Origin: Dendrocalamus latiflorus
Lineage: Eukaryota > Streptophyta > Magnoliopsida > Poales > Poaceae
DNA: 64,000 bases
Assembly: GCA_017311315.1 (NCBI GenBank)
Contig: CM029612.1
Coordinates: forward strand, 17,615,125-17,679,124
Direction of reading: 5' to 3'
Made by a program: the position numbers and the translations under genes. The notes under the pieces are model-generated. The model was not told the DNA's origin. It did not search any database and worked only from the letters and a program-made list of their open reading frames with translations. Positions 11,965 to 22,700 of this stretch are shown here, piece after piece (the stretch's first letter is position 1; each line of letters starts with the position of its first letter).

Positions 11965-12250
11965 CTGGTGGGCTGCCCATGCTTTGAACTTTGACATGAA
12001 GGAGAACTGGTGTATACTTGAGATACTCCTCCATATGTTGTCACGTGTTTCCCTGGACACGCGTTGCAACATCTGAGGGAGGAGCCTTAAGTGAGGCACT
12101 CCACATAAAATTCCTTTCCTGACATGAATGTGTGTGTAGGATAGGTGTCAAATTCACATCTGACAAAAAAAAGGCCAGGGAAGGTGACAAATGCACAACG
12201 GGGCATAACTTTTTTTTTGCGACGAAGCGGGGCATAAACTTTAGAGCTGC
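11965..12250. other. Intergenic, no gene recognised
   Basis: A short stretch between the Copia TSD and the CACTA TSD. No open frame with a recognised domain is seen. Confidence 0.4.
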
Positions 12251-13000
12251 AGCCACTACTACAGAAAACCTAATAATAGACGCCAAATCACAGACGGTTT
12301 TATGAAACCGGCTGTGATGTACACTATTACAGACGGTTTTATAATAAAAACCGGCTGTGATACGTTTTCCGCCTTGCAATCCCTCAAAATTTCATATTTT
12401 CCCGCTTAAGTCCGAATTTGATTCAGTTTTGAGACACCTTCAGTAAAACGGGCATAACTTTTGCATACGGTGTCCGTTTTCGACGTTCTTGTACTCGTTG
12501 GAAAGCTAACGATGAGTCCGATCCAAAAAACAACCAGTGTGCGTCAGTCGCCCTCCAAGACCCCAAAAATTGGCCATCTTTGGACCTAAATCTGCGTCAC
12601 AAGTTTTTGGTTTATGTTTTTGCCCTTTTTCTTGGTCTTCCTTTTCGAATTTGGATTTTGCTTCAACTAAAAAGTTGTAGATCTCGTCGAAACCTTTCAA
12701 ATGAGTATATATAAGCCATATAAAACTTTGCTATTTTATCTTTTCAGACTAGTTGTTTATATTGCATCGGTATATAAAGTTTTGTGCTCTAATTCATAGA
12801 CGGTTCTATATTCATTCATCACAGACGGTTCTATATATAGAACCGTCTGTGATAATCTGACCGCTGGGCCCGTCGATCCTCCTCAACCCATTCCTAGCCA
12901 ATAGAAATCCACCAATCCTCACTCCACAGATCGTAACTCCGCCTCTCCGTTCTTGCGCCAAAAAATTCGAACTCCCGCCTCTCCCTCCCTCTCCCTCCCC

Positions 13001-13010
13001 TATAAATATA
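13001..13010 (+). promoter_or_regulatory. TATA box inside the CACTA element
   Basis: The sequence tataaatata follows a CT-rich tract and lies about 100 bp before the H3-like frame. With the AATAAA signal at 13323-13328 it outlines a possible transcription unit. Confidence 0.45.
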
Positions 13011-13100
13011 ACCTCCTTGCTGGTCTCCTCTTCCTTGCTGTCCTCCTTGCTGGTCTCCTCTTCTTTGCTGTCCTCCTCCTTACTGTTCTCCGCCTCCTTG

Positions 13101-13244
13101 CAGACAACGCACAAGTCTACAGGAGGCAAGACACCGCAGAAGCAACTAGCTCATGCCAACCGTGCAGACGCTCAATCAACGCCGACGATGGTGGGCGTCA
13201 AAGACATCCAGCTCATGCGTTGCATTAGGGGCGAGAAGGCATAA
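13101..13244 (+). pseudogene. Internally deleted histone H3 relic inside the CACTA element
   Basis: A frame of 47 codons plus stop reads first like the H3 N-terminal tail (QTTHKSTGGKTPQKQLA, where canonical H3 has residues 5-21) and then, after a few residues, like the H3 C-terminus (KDIQLMRCIRGEKA then stop). About 85 codons of the histone fold between the tail and the last helix are missing. The positions of Lys9, Ser10, Lys14 and Lys18 are kept, while Arg8 is His and Arg17 is Gln. No ATG is in frame at the tail start; the residue where Met would stand is encoded by ttc. I infer capture of an H3 gene by the transposon and later internal deletion. It cannot make a nucleosome core subunit. 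Confidence 0.8.
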
Positions 13245-13681
13245 AGGATCTTTGCTTTTTTCTGTTCTTGTTGTGTAACCTGCTCGTTGTTTTGGGATAT
13301 TGTAATGGTAGGCTCTAATCTTAATAAAAATGGATGTTTTATGTTTGTGAAATGAATTGAGATGTAAATTGGATGTATACATGTACATGTTGATCTGCTT
13401 GTTTCAGAGGGCATGGCTAGCATTTCCTGAGGCTAGCCAATAAACAGAAATAGGTTTAGAAATAGATCACAGACGGTTTTTAACTAAAAATCGTCTATGA
13501 TAGTTATAATCACAGACGGTTTTTAGTTAAAAACCGTCTGTGATATTTGCACCACAGACGGTTCGAAAACCGTCTGTGATGACCTCGTATTATTACTGAC
13601 CCATAAATTCAGACGGTTCACAAAACCGTCTGTGATGACGTTTTTGAACCGTCTGTGATGACCTTTTCTGTAGTAGTGAGC

Positions 13682-14270
13682 AACCTACATTGAAAATTTG
13701 CTTGCTTATTAAACGCTTCGAAATTCACCACATTGCAGAAGTTAAGTGCGCATGAAAGCAAGGCAAGTTGATGCAACAGTGTCGGTGACTCGGTGTAGCG
13801 GTAGCACTTCCCCCCGTACGACACCATGGCCTCACCACACGCGAATCGTGCCGTGCCACCAAACCAAAGCACGGGTAGCGCGGTTCCACGCAGTGCTCTT
13901 GCTTGTCGCGGTGCAGCAGCGGAGCAACGGGCTGGTTGGCCCATGCTGCCCGATTGGGAAAGGGACGGAACACCCAAGTGGGCCTCCGATCTAATGGGCC
14001 TAGCACCATATGCGGCCTGGGACTTAGTAAACTTTATTCTTTTTTTGTGTTGTGTGAAATTGGGAGTGATAGGTTTTCGTCATGTGTCATCTCGGCGTGA
14101 TAGGCTCGACACAAAGGTTCTAAATCCTAATTTTTATCTCTACTACTTAAAAGAAAGAGTTAGTGAGTGATACGTTCATTTGTTTTCCACCTCTCCTCAT
14201 AGAAAAATTGCACCGATATGTGGGCCTTCCGCGACGCACTCCCCTTTCCTCTTCTCTCCCCTCATCCTCC
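13682..14270. other. Intergenic, no gene recognised
   Basis: Overlapping open frames occur on both strands around 13725-14010, none with a familiar domain. This is the host sequence between the CACTA and hAT insertions. Confidence 0.35.
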
Positions 14271-14663
14271 GTCATCCCTAGGGCTGGCAAAAAAGCTCGG
14301 GCTCGTGAGCTAGCTCGGGCTCGGCTCGGGCTCGTGGAGGCTTGGCTCGGCTCGTGGATGAAACGAGCCGAGCCGAGCCAGCAAAAAAGCTCGGAGTCTA
14401 AACGAGCCGAGCCCGAGCCAGCTCGCGAGCGGCTCGATTGGCTCGGCCCAATAGGCCCAACTCCCCCGTTCCTCCCGCCTCGCACCCATCGAATAGAAGC
14501 GCCGCGCCCACACGGATTCTCGTCCTGAAGAAGTGAAGAGGCCCAAAAGGCCTTAACCCACACGACCACATTCCTTGCTCCGCGTCTCCCGATCCTTCCT
14601 AGTTCCTCCCCTTGACCAACTACACCCAATCCAGCCGACCAAGTCGCCGTAGAAGGGCACTCC

Positions 14664-15019
14664 ATGGAGCCGGCGGCGGAGAAGAAGCAGGCCGAGCAGG
14701 AGGAGCAGCAGTAGCCGTCGCACGCGCGGAGAGACCACGCGCCCGCCTCCACCGCCGAGGAGGACGAGGCGGAGGAGGAGGAGAACGAGCACCGCAACCG
14801 CGAGCTTAAGGCCGGCCTCCACCAGTCCACCCCCTCAGGGTAAACCCGCCGCCGCTAGATCTAAACCTTTATCCCTGGTCCCCATTAAAAAAAAGCGAAA
14901 GCTTTGCATCTCCAGTGTGCATGGTAGTTGAGATCGAAGAGCTGGATGCCTGGATGTAACCTGTGTTCTTTTCTGTGCATCCGCAGCGCAATCTCGTGCT
15001 TTGGTACACACGCCGCCGC
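14664..15019 (+). pseudogene. nCBP/4EHP-like cap-binding protein fragment (5' exons)
   Basis: An ATG at 14664 begins MEPAAEKKQAEQEEQQ, then an in-frame TAG, then an acidic stretch and ENEHRNRELKAGLH. A GT donor follows at 14840-14841. After an intron of 147 bp with acceptor ccgcag (14981-14986) comes RNLVLWYTRR. Together this resembles the N-terminus of the eIF4E-related protein nCBP/4EHP, which binds the mRNA cap. Before the donor the reading frame is disturbed by an extra ~8 bp (cagtccac, near 14823-14830); without it the exon would read GLHPLR up to the splice site, as expected. The fragment stops after the second exon's first ten codons. It is a captured relic, not functional. Confidence 0.7.
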
Positions 15020-15023
15020 GACG

Positions 15024-15166
15024 ATGGAATCGCACCTGCTGTCACCGGTGAGGCTGGGGCTGACCGCCTCATCGCCGTCACTCCCGCCCAACCCGGCTCC
15101 CGTGAACCCCACCTCCTCGCCGCCGCACGCCAACCCCGCCGCGAACGCGAACGCAGCCGCAGCCCC
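15024..15166 (+). pseudogene. Second captured coding start, unidentified
   Basis: Just after the cap-binding fragment an ATG (15024) opens MESHLLSPVRLGLTASSP, then a Pro/Asn/Ala-rich stretch to about 15166, where hAT subterminal repeats resume. The abrupt change from the YTRR motif suggests a second gene's first exon was joined to the first. I do not recognise the protein. It could also be non-coding GC-rich DNA that happens to be open. Confidence 0.4.
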
Positions 15167-15341
15167 ATTGGCTCGCGAGCCCTCGCAAGCTGGCTCGAGC
15201 CGCACCACGAGCCGAACCGAGCTCACAAAAAAGCTTGATATCCTAACCAAGCCGAGCCGAACCGAGCCTCCATTACACCAAGCTTTCACGAGCCGAGCCG
15301 AGCCAGGCTTGGCTCGGCTCGTTGCCACCCCTAGTCATCCC

Positions 15342-15569
15342 CGAGCGTGCCTCTCCTCTGATCCTCCGCCTCTCCTCGCCTCCGCCGGGGGTGGAGATAC
15401 TGTCCCCGAGCACTCTCCTTCCTCTTCTCTTCCCGCCTCCTCCACCTCCCTGATCCCCTTCCATGACGTACTCCCCTTCTTCTTCTCTCCCCGCATCCTC
15501 AACCGCCACCTCTGTCGCTAGGGCCATGACCCTAGCCTCCTCCTCGTGCAGCTCCTCTCCTCGCCTTTG
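15342..15569. other. GC-rich sequence upstream of the carboxylase relic
   Basis: CT-rich leader-like sequence with no recognised domain. It may be the former leader or transit-peptide region of the carboxylase relic that follows. Confidence 0.35.
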
Positions 15570-15700
15570 TTAGGGGTGGAGCCACCGTCCCCGAGTGGCG
15601 GGGGCACGATAGAGAATCTACTGGTGGCGAACCACGAGAAGATCGCGTGCCAAGTGATGCGGACGGTGTGGCAGCTAGATATCACCACCATGGTGGTGTA

Positions 15701-16156
15701 CAGGGGCGGACGCACCATGGGACATGGGGGTACAGTTGTACCCCCAAATTTTTTTGCAAAAAATCAAATATATATATATATATATGGAAAAATATTTTTT
15801 ACTCCCGGGTGTAATTACATCCACCTCTAATATACCACCTAAACAAACTTGAAATATTCCTTTATCACTTTAAGTATACTCGTATACTAATTATAAGATA
15901 TTCTAATGTGAACCACACAAAAAATTGCAAGGGAATCCATAGTTTTTAGCGTATTTTGTAAATACATTTATATACGTACATAAAAAGGAGTATGTTGAAA
16001 AATTGTACATACCACCTCTGAAAAATTGTTCATACCACCTATATGATCTTAAATACTCGTATACTACATGTACATACCCCTCGTTACGCGAGATACTCCC
16101 TACGTTGTGAGATACGATATAGGGTGTAATTACACCCGTAAGTAGAAAAAAGGCTT

Positions 16157-16237
<81 letters not shown>

Positions 16238-16876
16238 TAGAAGTGCAGGTAATTTAGCAAATTCAGCCCATTAGCCAAAAGGCCCAATTGGCATTTTCTA
16301 ACCTAACCCTAGCCTCCTGGCTCCTGCCTCTGCCTGGCTGCCTCCCACGCCGCCTCCTCTCCATCTCTGCGCGCCCCTGGCCTCCTCTCCATCTCTGCGC
16401 GCCCCTGGCCTCCTCGGCTCCGGCGACGCGGCGACCGGCGGGCTCCTGCCTCTGTCTGGCTGCCTCCCACGCCGCCTCCTGCCTTGCTCCGTGCCTGCCT
16501 CCTCTCCATCTCTCTTGCACAGCCGCCACAGCCTACAGCACGCCCCTGGCCTCCTCGTCTCCAGCGACGCGGCGACCGGCGAACGGCTGCCGGCGGCGGC
16601 GCGGCGCCGGGCACTCACACCCAATGGCCGACACGGCGTCGACGGCGAAGAAGTCCCCACGGCCAGGCGGCCCATGCGGCGGCGGCAGCTCCTCCCCTAT
16701 TCCAGCTTGAACGGCGGCGGCGCTCCCGACGGCCATGCCGCCCCTGCACACAAGGTTTATTTGATTAACTATATGAGATATACATATTATGTGTATCAAA
16801 ATTCTCTATCTTATATATATACTCCGTAGATTCTTAACTTCGTACCCCCATCTCAAAAATCCTGGGTCCGCCACTG
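15701..16876. mobile_element. Non-autonomous hAT transposon inside the carboxylase relic
   Basis: The element is 1176 bp with ends CAGGGGCGGACGCA and, as reverse complement, CAGTGGCGGACCCAGG. It has the perfect 8-bp TSD gtggtgta (15693-15700 and 16877-16884). It contains a 78-bp TA microsatellite, a CT/GC-rich leader-like segment (16260-16740) with a 25-bp tandem repeat (near 16350-16410), and no transposase. A short frame with ATG at 16624 (MADTASTAKKSPRPGGPCGG) may be a captured coding start, but I cannot identify it. Confidence 0.92.
16159..16236. repeat. (TA)n microsatellite
   Basis: An uninterrupted TA dinucleotide run of about 78 bp inside the hAT element. Confidence 0.95.
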
Positions 16877-17095
16877 GTGGTGTATAGCAACATCAATCGT
16901 GGCGCACTGCACATGCACACCACTGATGAGGCCGTCAGGCTTGGCCCACCGCCAGCACGAGGGAGCTACCTCAACACCCCCGCCATCGTCGACACTGCCC
17001 TCCACCCCCGGATCTAAAGGCTAGCGGCCGACGGAGAGCACCTGAGTAGTAGCAGATCTGGAAGGCGACGGTCGAATCCGGGTGAGATAAGGGAG

Positions 17096-17525
17096 GTGGC
17101 ACCCCGAGTAGATGACGACGGAGTTGAGATTAGCAGAGACCACCGCTTGCTCCCACCGCACGCCTCCACTACGGCCATCTCCGTTCACGGCTCCTCCTCC
17201 GCCAAGTGCTTCTTCCCCTTCCCCTCAATCCCACGTACCCCAGGCTGTGCCTCTATGTGGGCTCCTTCAAGGAGTGACACGAGTTCGAGGACACCGTCAG
17301 GAGCAAGGACCTCTCCCATGTGCTCCGCTTCCTGAAGTCCATGGAGCCTGCGTCTTCTATGGAGGCAGCAGCGGTGGCTACGCAGTGGAGCTCACCGTGC
17401 CATCGGGGCGGGACTAGGAGGTGCTGGTGCTCGTAGACTGGACCTACCAGTTCCTCTCCGATTGTGAGATCCTTACCAACTTGGGAAAGTGCAAGAACAT
17501 CGGTAAATGGCGATCTTTTCTTCAT
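17096..17525 (+). pseudogene. Unidentified exon-like relic
   Basis: Coding-like sequence on the plus strand shifts frame several times. Readable pieces include HEFEDTVRSKDLSHVLRFLK (near 17280-17340), VFYGGSSGGYAVELTVPSGR (near 17352-17412) and VLVLVDWTYQFLSDCEILT (near 17420-17475), followed by a possible GT donor at about 17501. Stops lie between the pieces. I do not recognise the family. The texture suggests a conserved plant protein that has decayed. Confidence 0.45.
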
Positions 17526-17529
17526 TATC

Positions 17530-18830
17530 ATTAAGAGAGAGATTAAAAGAGAGGAGGAGCAGGGGGTTCATCTTCCTCTGAGCTCAGCTGCGATGGGAAA
17601 TAGAGGAGAGCGATGGCTTCCACGGTAGCATACCTGCTGGCGATGGGCAAGGCAATGGTAAGGCCAAGGAAATGCAAAAACGGAAACCCCGAGACACCAG
17701 GAGCACACTGACACGAGGAGCACACTGGTTGTTTTCTCACCAGTAGGGAGGCCACAGAGAGGGCCGCACTAAAGGCAAGAATGTGAGTTTGAATTTGGAC
17801 TTTTAAAGCACATAAGTTGCAAGAGCTAGTGGTCCAAATTTAACGGAAAGAAGGAATATAACAACAGTGGCAAAATATGGAATGGTGCTAAGACACAGAA
17901 AGAGCAAGTTTTCATCAAAAGCCCCAATCCACACCTAAAGCACCAAAAGAGCAAGAAAGAACAAATGCAATGCTACTTGAAAACAAAATATCAATTATGA
18001 CTCAAAATATATTTTTTTCACATAAAAAACTCATTTTGCTCTAAGGCAACCTCACAAGGCTCATTCTCCCCCTTTTTTTTACCTTTTTAAGCATCTTCCC
18101 TTTTTAATTTCATTCTTATCAAATTCGCCATATTTAGAATAACACCAAATTTTACCTTGATCATTCTCCCTCTTTTGGTAAAATAGTCATCGAGGGTCAT
18201 GGCAGCAATGTAAGCTCACAAAAACTCATTCTCCCCCTAAAAAGCAAGAAAGAGTATGTATACATGGATGAAAATGCACAACCTAAAAGAGCTTATCCAA
18301 AGTAAGGTTAAAGATAAAAGTACGCCACTTAAAGCTATAGAATATATACAAAGCTATTTATATTATGATATGATATATACAACCAATCTAAGCAAGATAG
18401 CATAATTTAGAGCATTCGATTTGATTTCAAGTTAAGCAAGATTTTAAAATTGACAAGTTTAACTAAAATTATCCAAATATGGCCTAATTGATATGAAATT
18501 GGTGGTAAAGAGCAATTGACCTTTTATTTGGACCATGAGCCTTGTTAAGATAAAACTAAAATGCCATTGAATGCTTGGAATGCTTGGCAATATATATATA
18601 TAATGATGCAGAATCTGTGAGATTGCGTTTCTGTTTAGACTTGAATGCTTGGCAACGTTTCCTTATAAAATGTTTATTGATAATCTGATATCGATGCATT
18701 TAGAAGAGTACCATCGTGGAGGTTTACTCTCTGTTCCAGTTGCTTAAACAAACTTGAGTATACCTAGTACTTCTAATCGGTAGCATGTGTGACGGATTAA
18801 CGAGGCAATAGGCTCGGCCGCATTATTATA
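17530..18830. other. Intergenic, AT-rich, no gene recognised
   Basis: Around 18040-18250 there are two cattctcccccttttt-like stretches that resemble the area near the polypurine tract of Sirevirus-type Copia elements in antisense. They are too short to define an element. The rest holds nothing I recognise. Confidence 0.3.
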
Positions 18831-18833
18831 CAA

Positions 18834-19440
18834 AGTGAAATACTGATATTGCAGTAGTCAGCAGCCAGCTGCATCTAGTGACAACGACCGAGGAGAAAAT
18901 TCCAAGCTCCCTTTCCATGTATACAATCATTTGTTTCTAAGTTTCTCTCTGATGGCCACTGTGATTTTTTTTTACTGAAGTTGAGCACTAATTCACAAGT
19001 CCTACTGAAAGTTCGAAACCATATAAACACTGGGCACAAAAGCCTGTATGATTTCTGAAAGTTTCTGATTTTGTTGTGGATCAGATCAATAAAAAGTGAA
19101 ATACTGATTGCAGTAGTCAGCTGCATCTAGTGACAACGACCGAGGAGAAAATTCCAAGCTTCCCTTTCCATGTATCCAATCATTTGTTTCTAAGTTTACC
19201 TCTAATGGCCACACTGATTTTTTTTTACTGAAGTGGAGCACTAATTCACAAGTCCTACTGAAAGTTTGAAACCATCTAAACACTGGCACAAAAGCCTGTA
19301 CGATTTCTGAAAGTTTCTGATTTTGTTGTGGATCAATAGGATCAGTTTCTGAATTTGTTGTGGATCAGTAAAGAAACCCATACTGAATGAAAGTCTGAAA
19401 CCATCATAACACTGGCACAAAAGCCTGCATGGTTTCTGAA
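18834..19440. repeat. Tandem duplication downstream of the flippase gene
   Basis: A unit of about 260 bp beginning aaagtgaaatactgat occurs at about 18834-19092 and 19093-19340. A third partial copy (19341-19440) repeats the stretch aaccatcataacactggcac to gcctgcatggtttctga. The copies are easily alignable by eye. They lie 340 bp or more beyond the flippase stop codon and may include its distal 3' untranslated region. Confidence 0.8.
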
Positions 19441-19778
19441 TTTGTGCAGTTAAACTCTTATGATCGTTCTTAGCATTTGTACAGTAAACCATAAGGGTTG
19501 TAGGCTAGATCATCTTGGGAATCAACACGATCAGTTTCTGAATTTGTCAAGTTAACTCCTGTATGATTTCTTTTTCATATAAATAAAAAAAATGGCAGTC
19601 GGATAGACAGCATGGGTACAAGAAACCTATCCTTTGGATAGCTGACAAGGCAGCAAGCAACAAGAAGCCTGCTCACTGCAGAAAGAATTGCCTAATATAC
19701 AGACAACAAAAGGAACAAAAGAAAGGTCTAAAGTTATCCTATCCGAATGAACAAAAGATCACGGTGTGACCCCTACTC

Positions 19779-22700
19779 CTAAGCTCGAGCCATTGTACTC
19801 ATCTGAACTTCTCGATGAGAGGAATCATGAGAATCTTGGGACTTCTCCATTTCTCTCGCAATCTGAATGTCACTGGGGATGAAATGCTCCCTGATGGCCT
19901 TTGCGACAAAATGAGGGATCATTCCAACGACAATCACTGCAAGCAGCAATGCCCAAAACAATCCAGTTCCCATTACCTTATAGATTGCCCTGTCATACAA
20001 TTACAGAATCAGCAACCGTGTAGGTTTTTTCCTATAAGCAAGCAAATGGTAATAATGAGTGCGTACCAGAAACCAGGCAAGATAGGTATGGAGTCTATGA
20101 CCATGATGCAAATCAGTGTTGCAACAATGCTGCCCCATATTGCTGCATGCGTAATCCAATTCCACCTGATGACATCCATTGCAAGGTGAATATTGACAAG
20201 AATAACAACAGACAGTGTCCAGAGGTCTCCCAGGCTGGCGCCGTCAATTGTACTCTTTCTGTATGCGAGGTAAGGGATAAAGAAAACTGCAAGGCTCTGC
20301 CAAATGGAGTCCATCATGATAAAAATGAACAGCCTTAGGTTGTAATTCTCCTCGTGCTGCCCAGGGCCATAGAGTTGGGGATATTTCAACAATGTCCTCC
20401 GACTCAGGTCCTTATCAAGAATGGCAACAACGATAGTCGGGACAGCAGTATATATCACAGAATATAACACACTGCTCCACTCAGTTATTGCTGTTGTCAG
20501 AGTGAAACCAGTGTAAAGTACATACCTGCAATGGTTAAGGAGTTTATGTTTGACTCTTAATGCAGATTGAAGAAAATAGGTAATAAAGGGAGTGCACTCA
20601 CCAGAAAAGCACAAAGACAAAAGTAGCATTTCTGTAAAAGTTGTATAGGATCATGTAGCCCATTCTCTGGTAGTTCCAGTGACCATGAACCAGCAACAGG
20701 GGAATCAAAAATCTGAATTGCCCCATGGCAAAATCTGAGGCCTTAACAGCTTGCCTCCCCTCTTGCCCACTGATGCCAATGCCAACATCAGCCATTTGAA
20801 TCATGGATACATCATTTGCACCTGAAAAAATACTCCTTTTCAGATTGACAAAATTTCCAGCAATTACAAAGTAATAGCTCAAGCGCTGAACTAGTTTAAA
20901 ACAAAAATCTGTACCATCTCCAATAGCTAGTGTCATGTCACTGGTTCGCTTCTTTATTAGATCAACAATGCCAGCCTTCTGTAGGGGAGCCACCCGACAA
21001 CACAGAACAACATCACAAGCTATCGTGACCTCAAAAAGCTGCAAAGTTGGAATCCGTGAGTTATTTATAACAGAATTCACTCGGATGATACAGATGATAG
21101 TATGCTTGCATACCTTCTCCTGTTCTGTATCAAAAATGTAGACGAGGCTGTTACCATCGATGATCAAAGCGAGGGGTATTCTAGCTTGAGAGTCGGTCGA
21201 TAATGACCGAAGTGTGTTAACCATGGAGATTGCATCATCTAGACTCTTTCTACATGACTCTCTTGAGTGACTATTGATTACAATCTGTGTCATATCCCTT
21301 GTCAAAAGCTTGCAGGAATAGCCAATGGAGATGGCGGTTTCTTGCTTGTCACCTGTCAATACCCAAACCTTAATCCCTGCCTGCCTCAGAGTTTCAATTG
21401 CTTCAGGTACTCCATCTTGCAGCCTGTCTTCAATACCAGAGGCTCCCAGTAGGCGCAGGTTCCGTTCAATGTTGACAGCCACGCCACGGAGTAGGTTCCC
21501 TCTTCCTAGTAGTGCGGTGCTAGCCTTCTCATAATCCATGTGCCACTCCTGAAACTCTGCCGGGCTAAGTTCCCGCATACTGATAACAAGTGTTCGCAGG
21601 CCTAACGATGAATATGAATGGAGATGCTTCTCAGTTGCTTGAACAACATCTGGATTCAGCATTTTGTCAATGATTCCAAACATCGAACTATCCGCGCCTT
21701 TTACAAACAGCTTGACAGTCTTGTCAGGGCAGCCAATTATAACCGACATCCCCTTGCGATCGCTGTCAAACTCATGAAGACCAAGAACATCAAACCTGCA
21801 CATGAAGTCCGGTAAAGGCAATTAAATCAGCAAATGTTTTGTGAAAGTCATTAACAATGTTTAACAGAACAGAAAAGGCTACAAGGCCCAGATACACAAT
21901 ATACTGAAGTAAAACAAAACATTGCACTAACAAACACTAGTCTTCTACATCTACAAAAGTAGCAGGAAAATCAACTCAACCAATTGCATTCATCAATCAA
22001 TGCTAAATTGCTAATTCAAGTGAGGCAGCTCCTAGAGTTTTTCAGCTGCCCTACTACCACAAATAGCATCCATTTTATGCACTACTGAGCCCACAAAGGA
22101 GGATGCAAGCAACAGCCACAAACAAGTTCAACCACTAAAAGACGCAAACCAACGGTAAACTGTACTAATGCTTATATATCAGTGGCGCTCAGGGGCGGAC
22201 CCAAAGAGGGGGGAGTGAGGGCCCAGGCCGCCACTTAATTCGCAGGAACTCAGATATATAACCCAAGATTTAATGCTAGTGCCCCCACTCAGCCCAACTA
22301 AAAGGCCCTCACTCATGCTAAAATTATGAATAAGAATAATTCAGCATACTATGTGTATTGTTGTGCCCCCTCTCAGATTTTGTCCTGGGTCCGCCCCTGG
22401 TGGCGCTCCACCGAAAGCGTCAGCCAGTGCCTACATTTTTAATCGCAAAGAAGAATGTCTCGATCTGTACCTCTGTTTCTCACCAAGGACGTCAATTATA
22501 ATGTGCCCAGAGGTTCGTTCAACAAGCACAAAGCCATACGCTGCCGCAGCAGAGACCAACGCCTGCTCGTCCGGCGACTCGCCTTGGTAATCGATCGCCT
22601 TCTTCTTTGGGTCTGGGCTATCAAGGATGATCGGAACAATGGTGTTGCACGTTACCAGGGCAAGGAAGAACTCTCGGGCGTACCTCCCTTGCGCGGTATC

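Larger units (their letters stand above)
12254..13678. mobile_element. Non-autonomous CACTA (En/Spm) transposon carrying a histone H3 relic
   Basis: The element starts CACTACTACAGAAAA and ends TTTTCTGTAGTAGTG, a perfect CACTA terminal inverted repeat, flanked by the 3-bp TSD agc (12251-12253 and 13679-13681). Both ends hold many subterminal copies of cacagacggtttt in direct and inverted arrangement (12283-12366, 12797-12856, 13467-13660), the transposase-binding pattern of this superfamily. No transposase is present. Inside are a TATA box (13001-13010), an H3-like relic and an AATAAA signal (13323-13328). Its tail shares the segment catggctagcatttcctgag with the CACTA relic ending at 41008, so both belong to one family. 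Confidence 0.93.
14279..15333. mobile_element. Non-autonomous hAT transposon with two captured gene fragments
   Basis: The element is 1055 bp with ends TAGGGCTGGCAA and, as reverse complement, TAGGGGTGGCAA. It is flanked by the perfect 8-bp TSD gtcatccc (14271-14278 and 15334-15341). Each end has a dense cluster of gagccgagcc-type subterminal repeats. No transposase is present. The middle holds a cap-binding protein fragment with its leader and an intron, followed directly by the start of a second, unidentified coding sequence. Such gene-carrying hAT elements are comparable to Pack-MULEs. Confidence 0.92.
15570..17017 (+). pseudogene. 3-methylcrotonyl-CoA carboxylase alpha-subunit relic, split by a hAT element
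   Basis: Two pieces, 15570-15700 and 16885-17017, join in frame across the hAT insertion at 15701-16876. The left piece reads IENLLVANHEKIACQVMRT and the right one NRGALHMHTTDEAVRLGPPP then ARGSYLNTPAIVDTALHP before TAA at 17015-17017. This is the start of a biotin carboxylase domain and the wording matches the plant mitochondrial MCC alpha subunit, which carboxylates 3-methylcrotonyl-CoA in leucine breakdown. The usual GEIACR is HEKIACQ, so conserved residues of the motif are lost. The rest of the enzyme is absent. An acetyl-CoA or pyruvate carboxylase origin is less likely. Confidence 0.75.

Noticed and set aside
14147..14830. Minus-strand open frame of about 227 codons
   Set aside because: It is antisense to the captured cap-binding fragment and runs through hAT subterminal repeats; no conserved domain.
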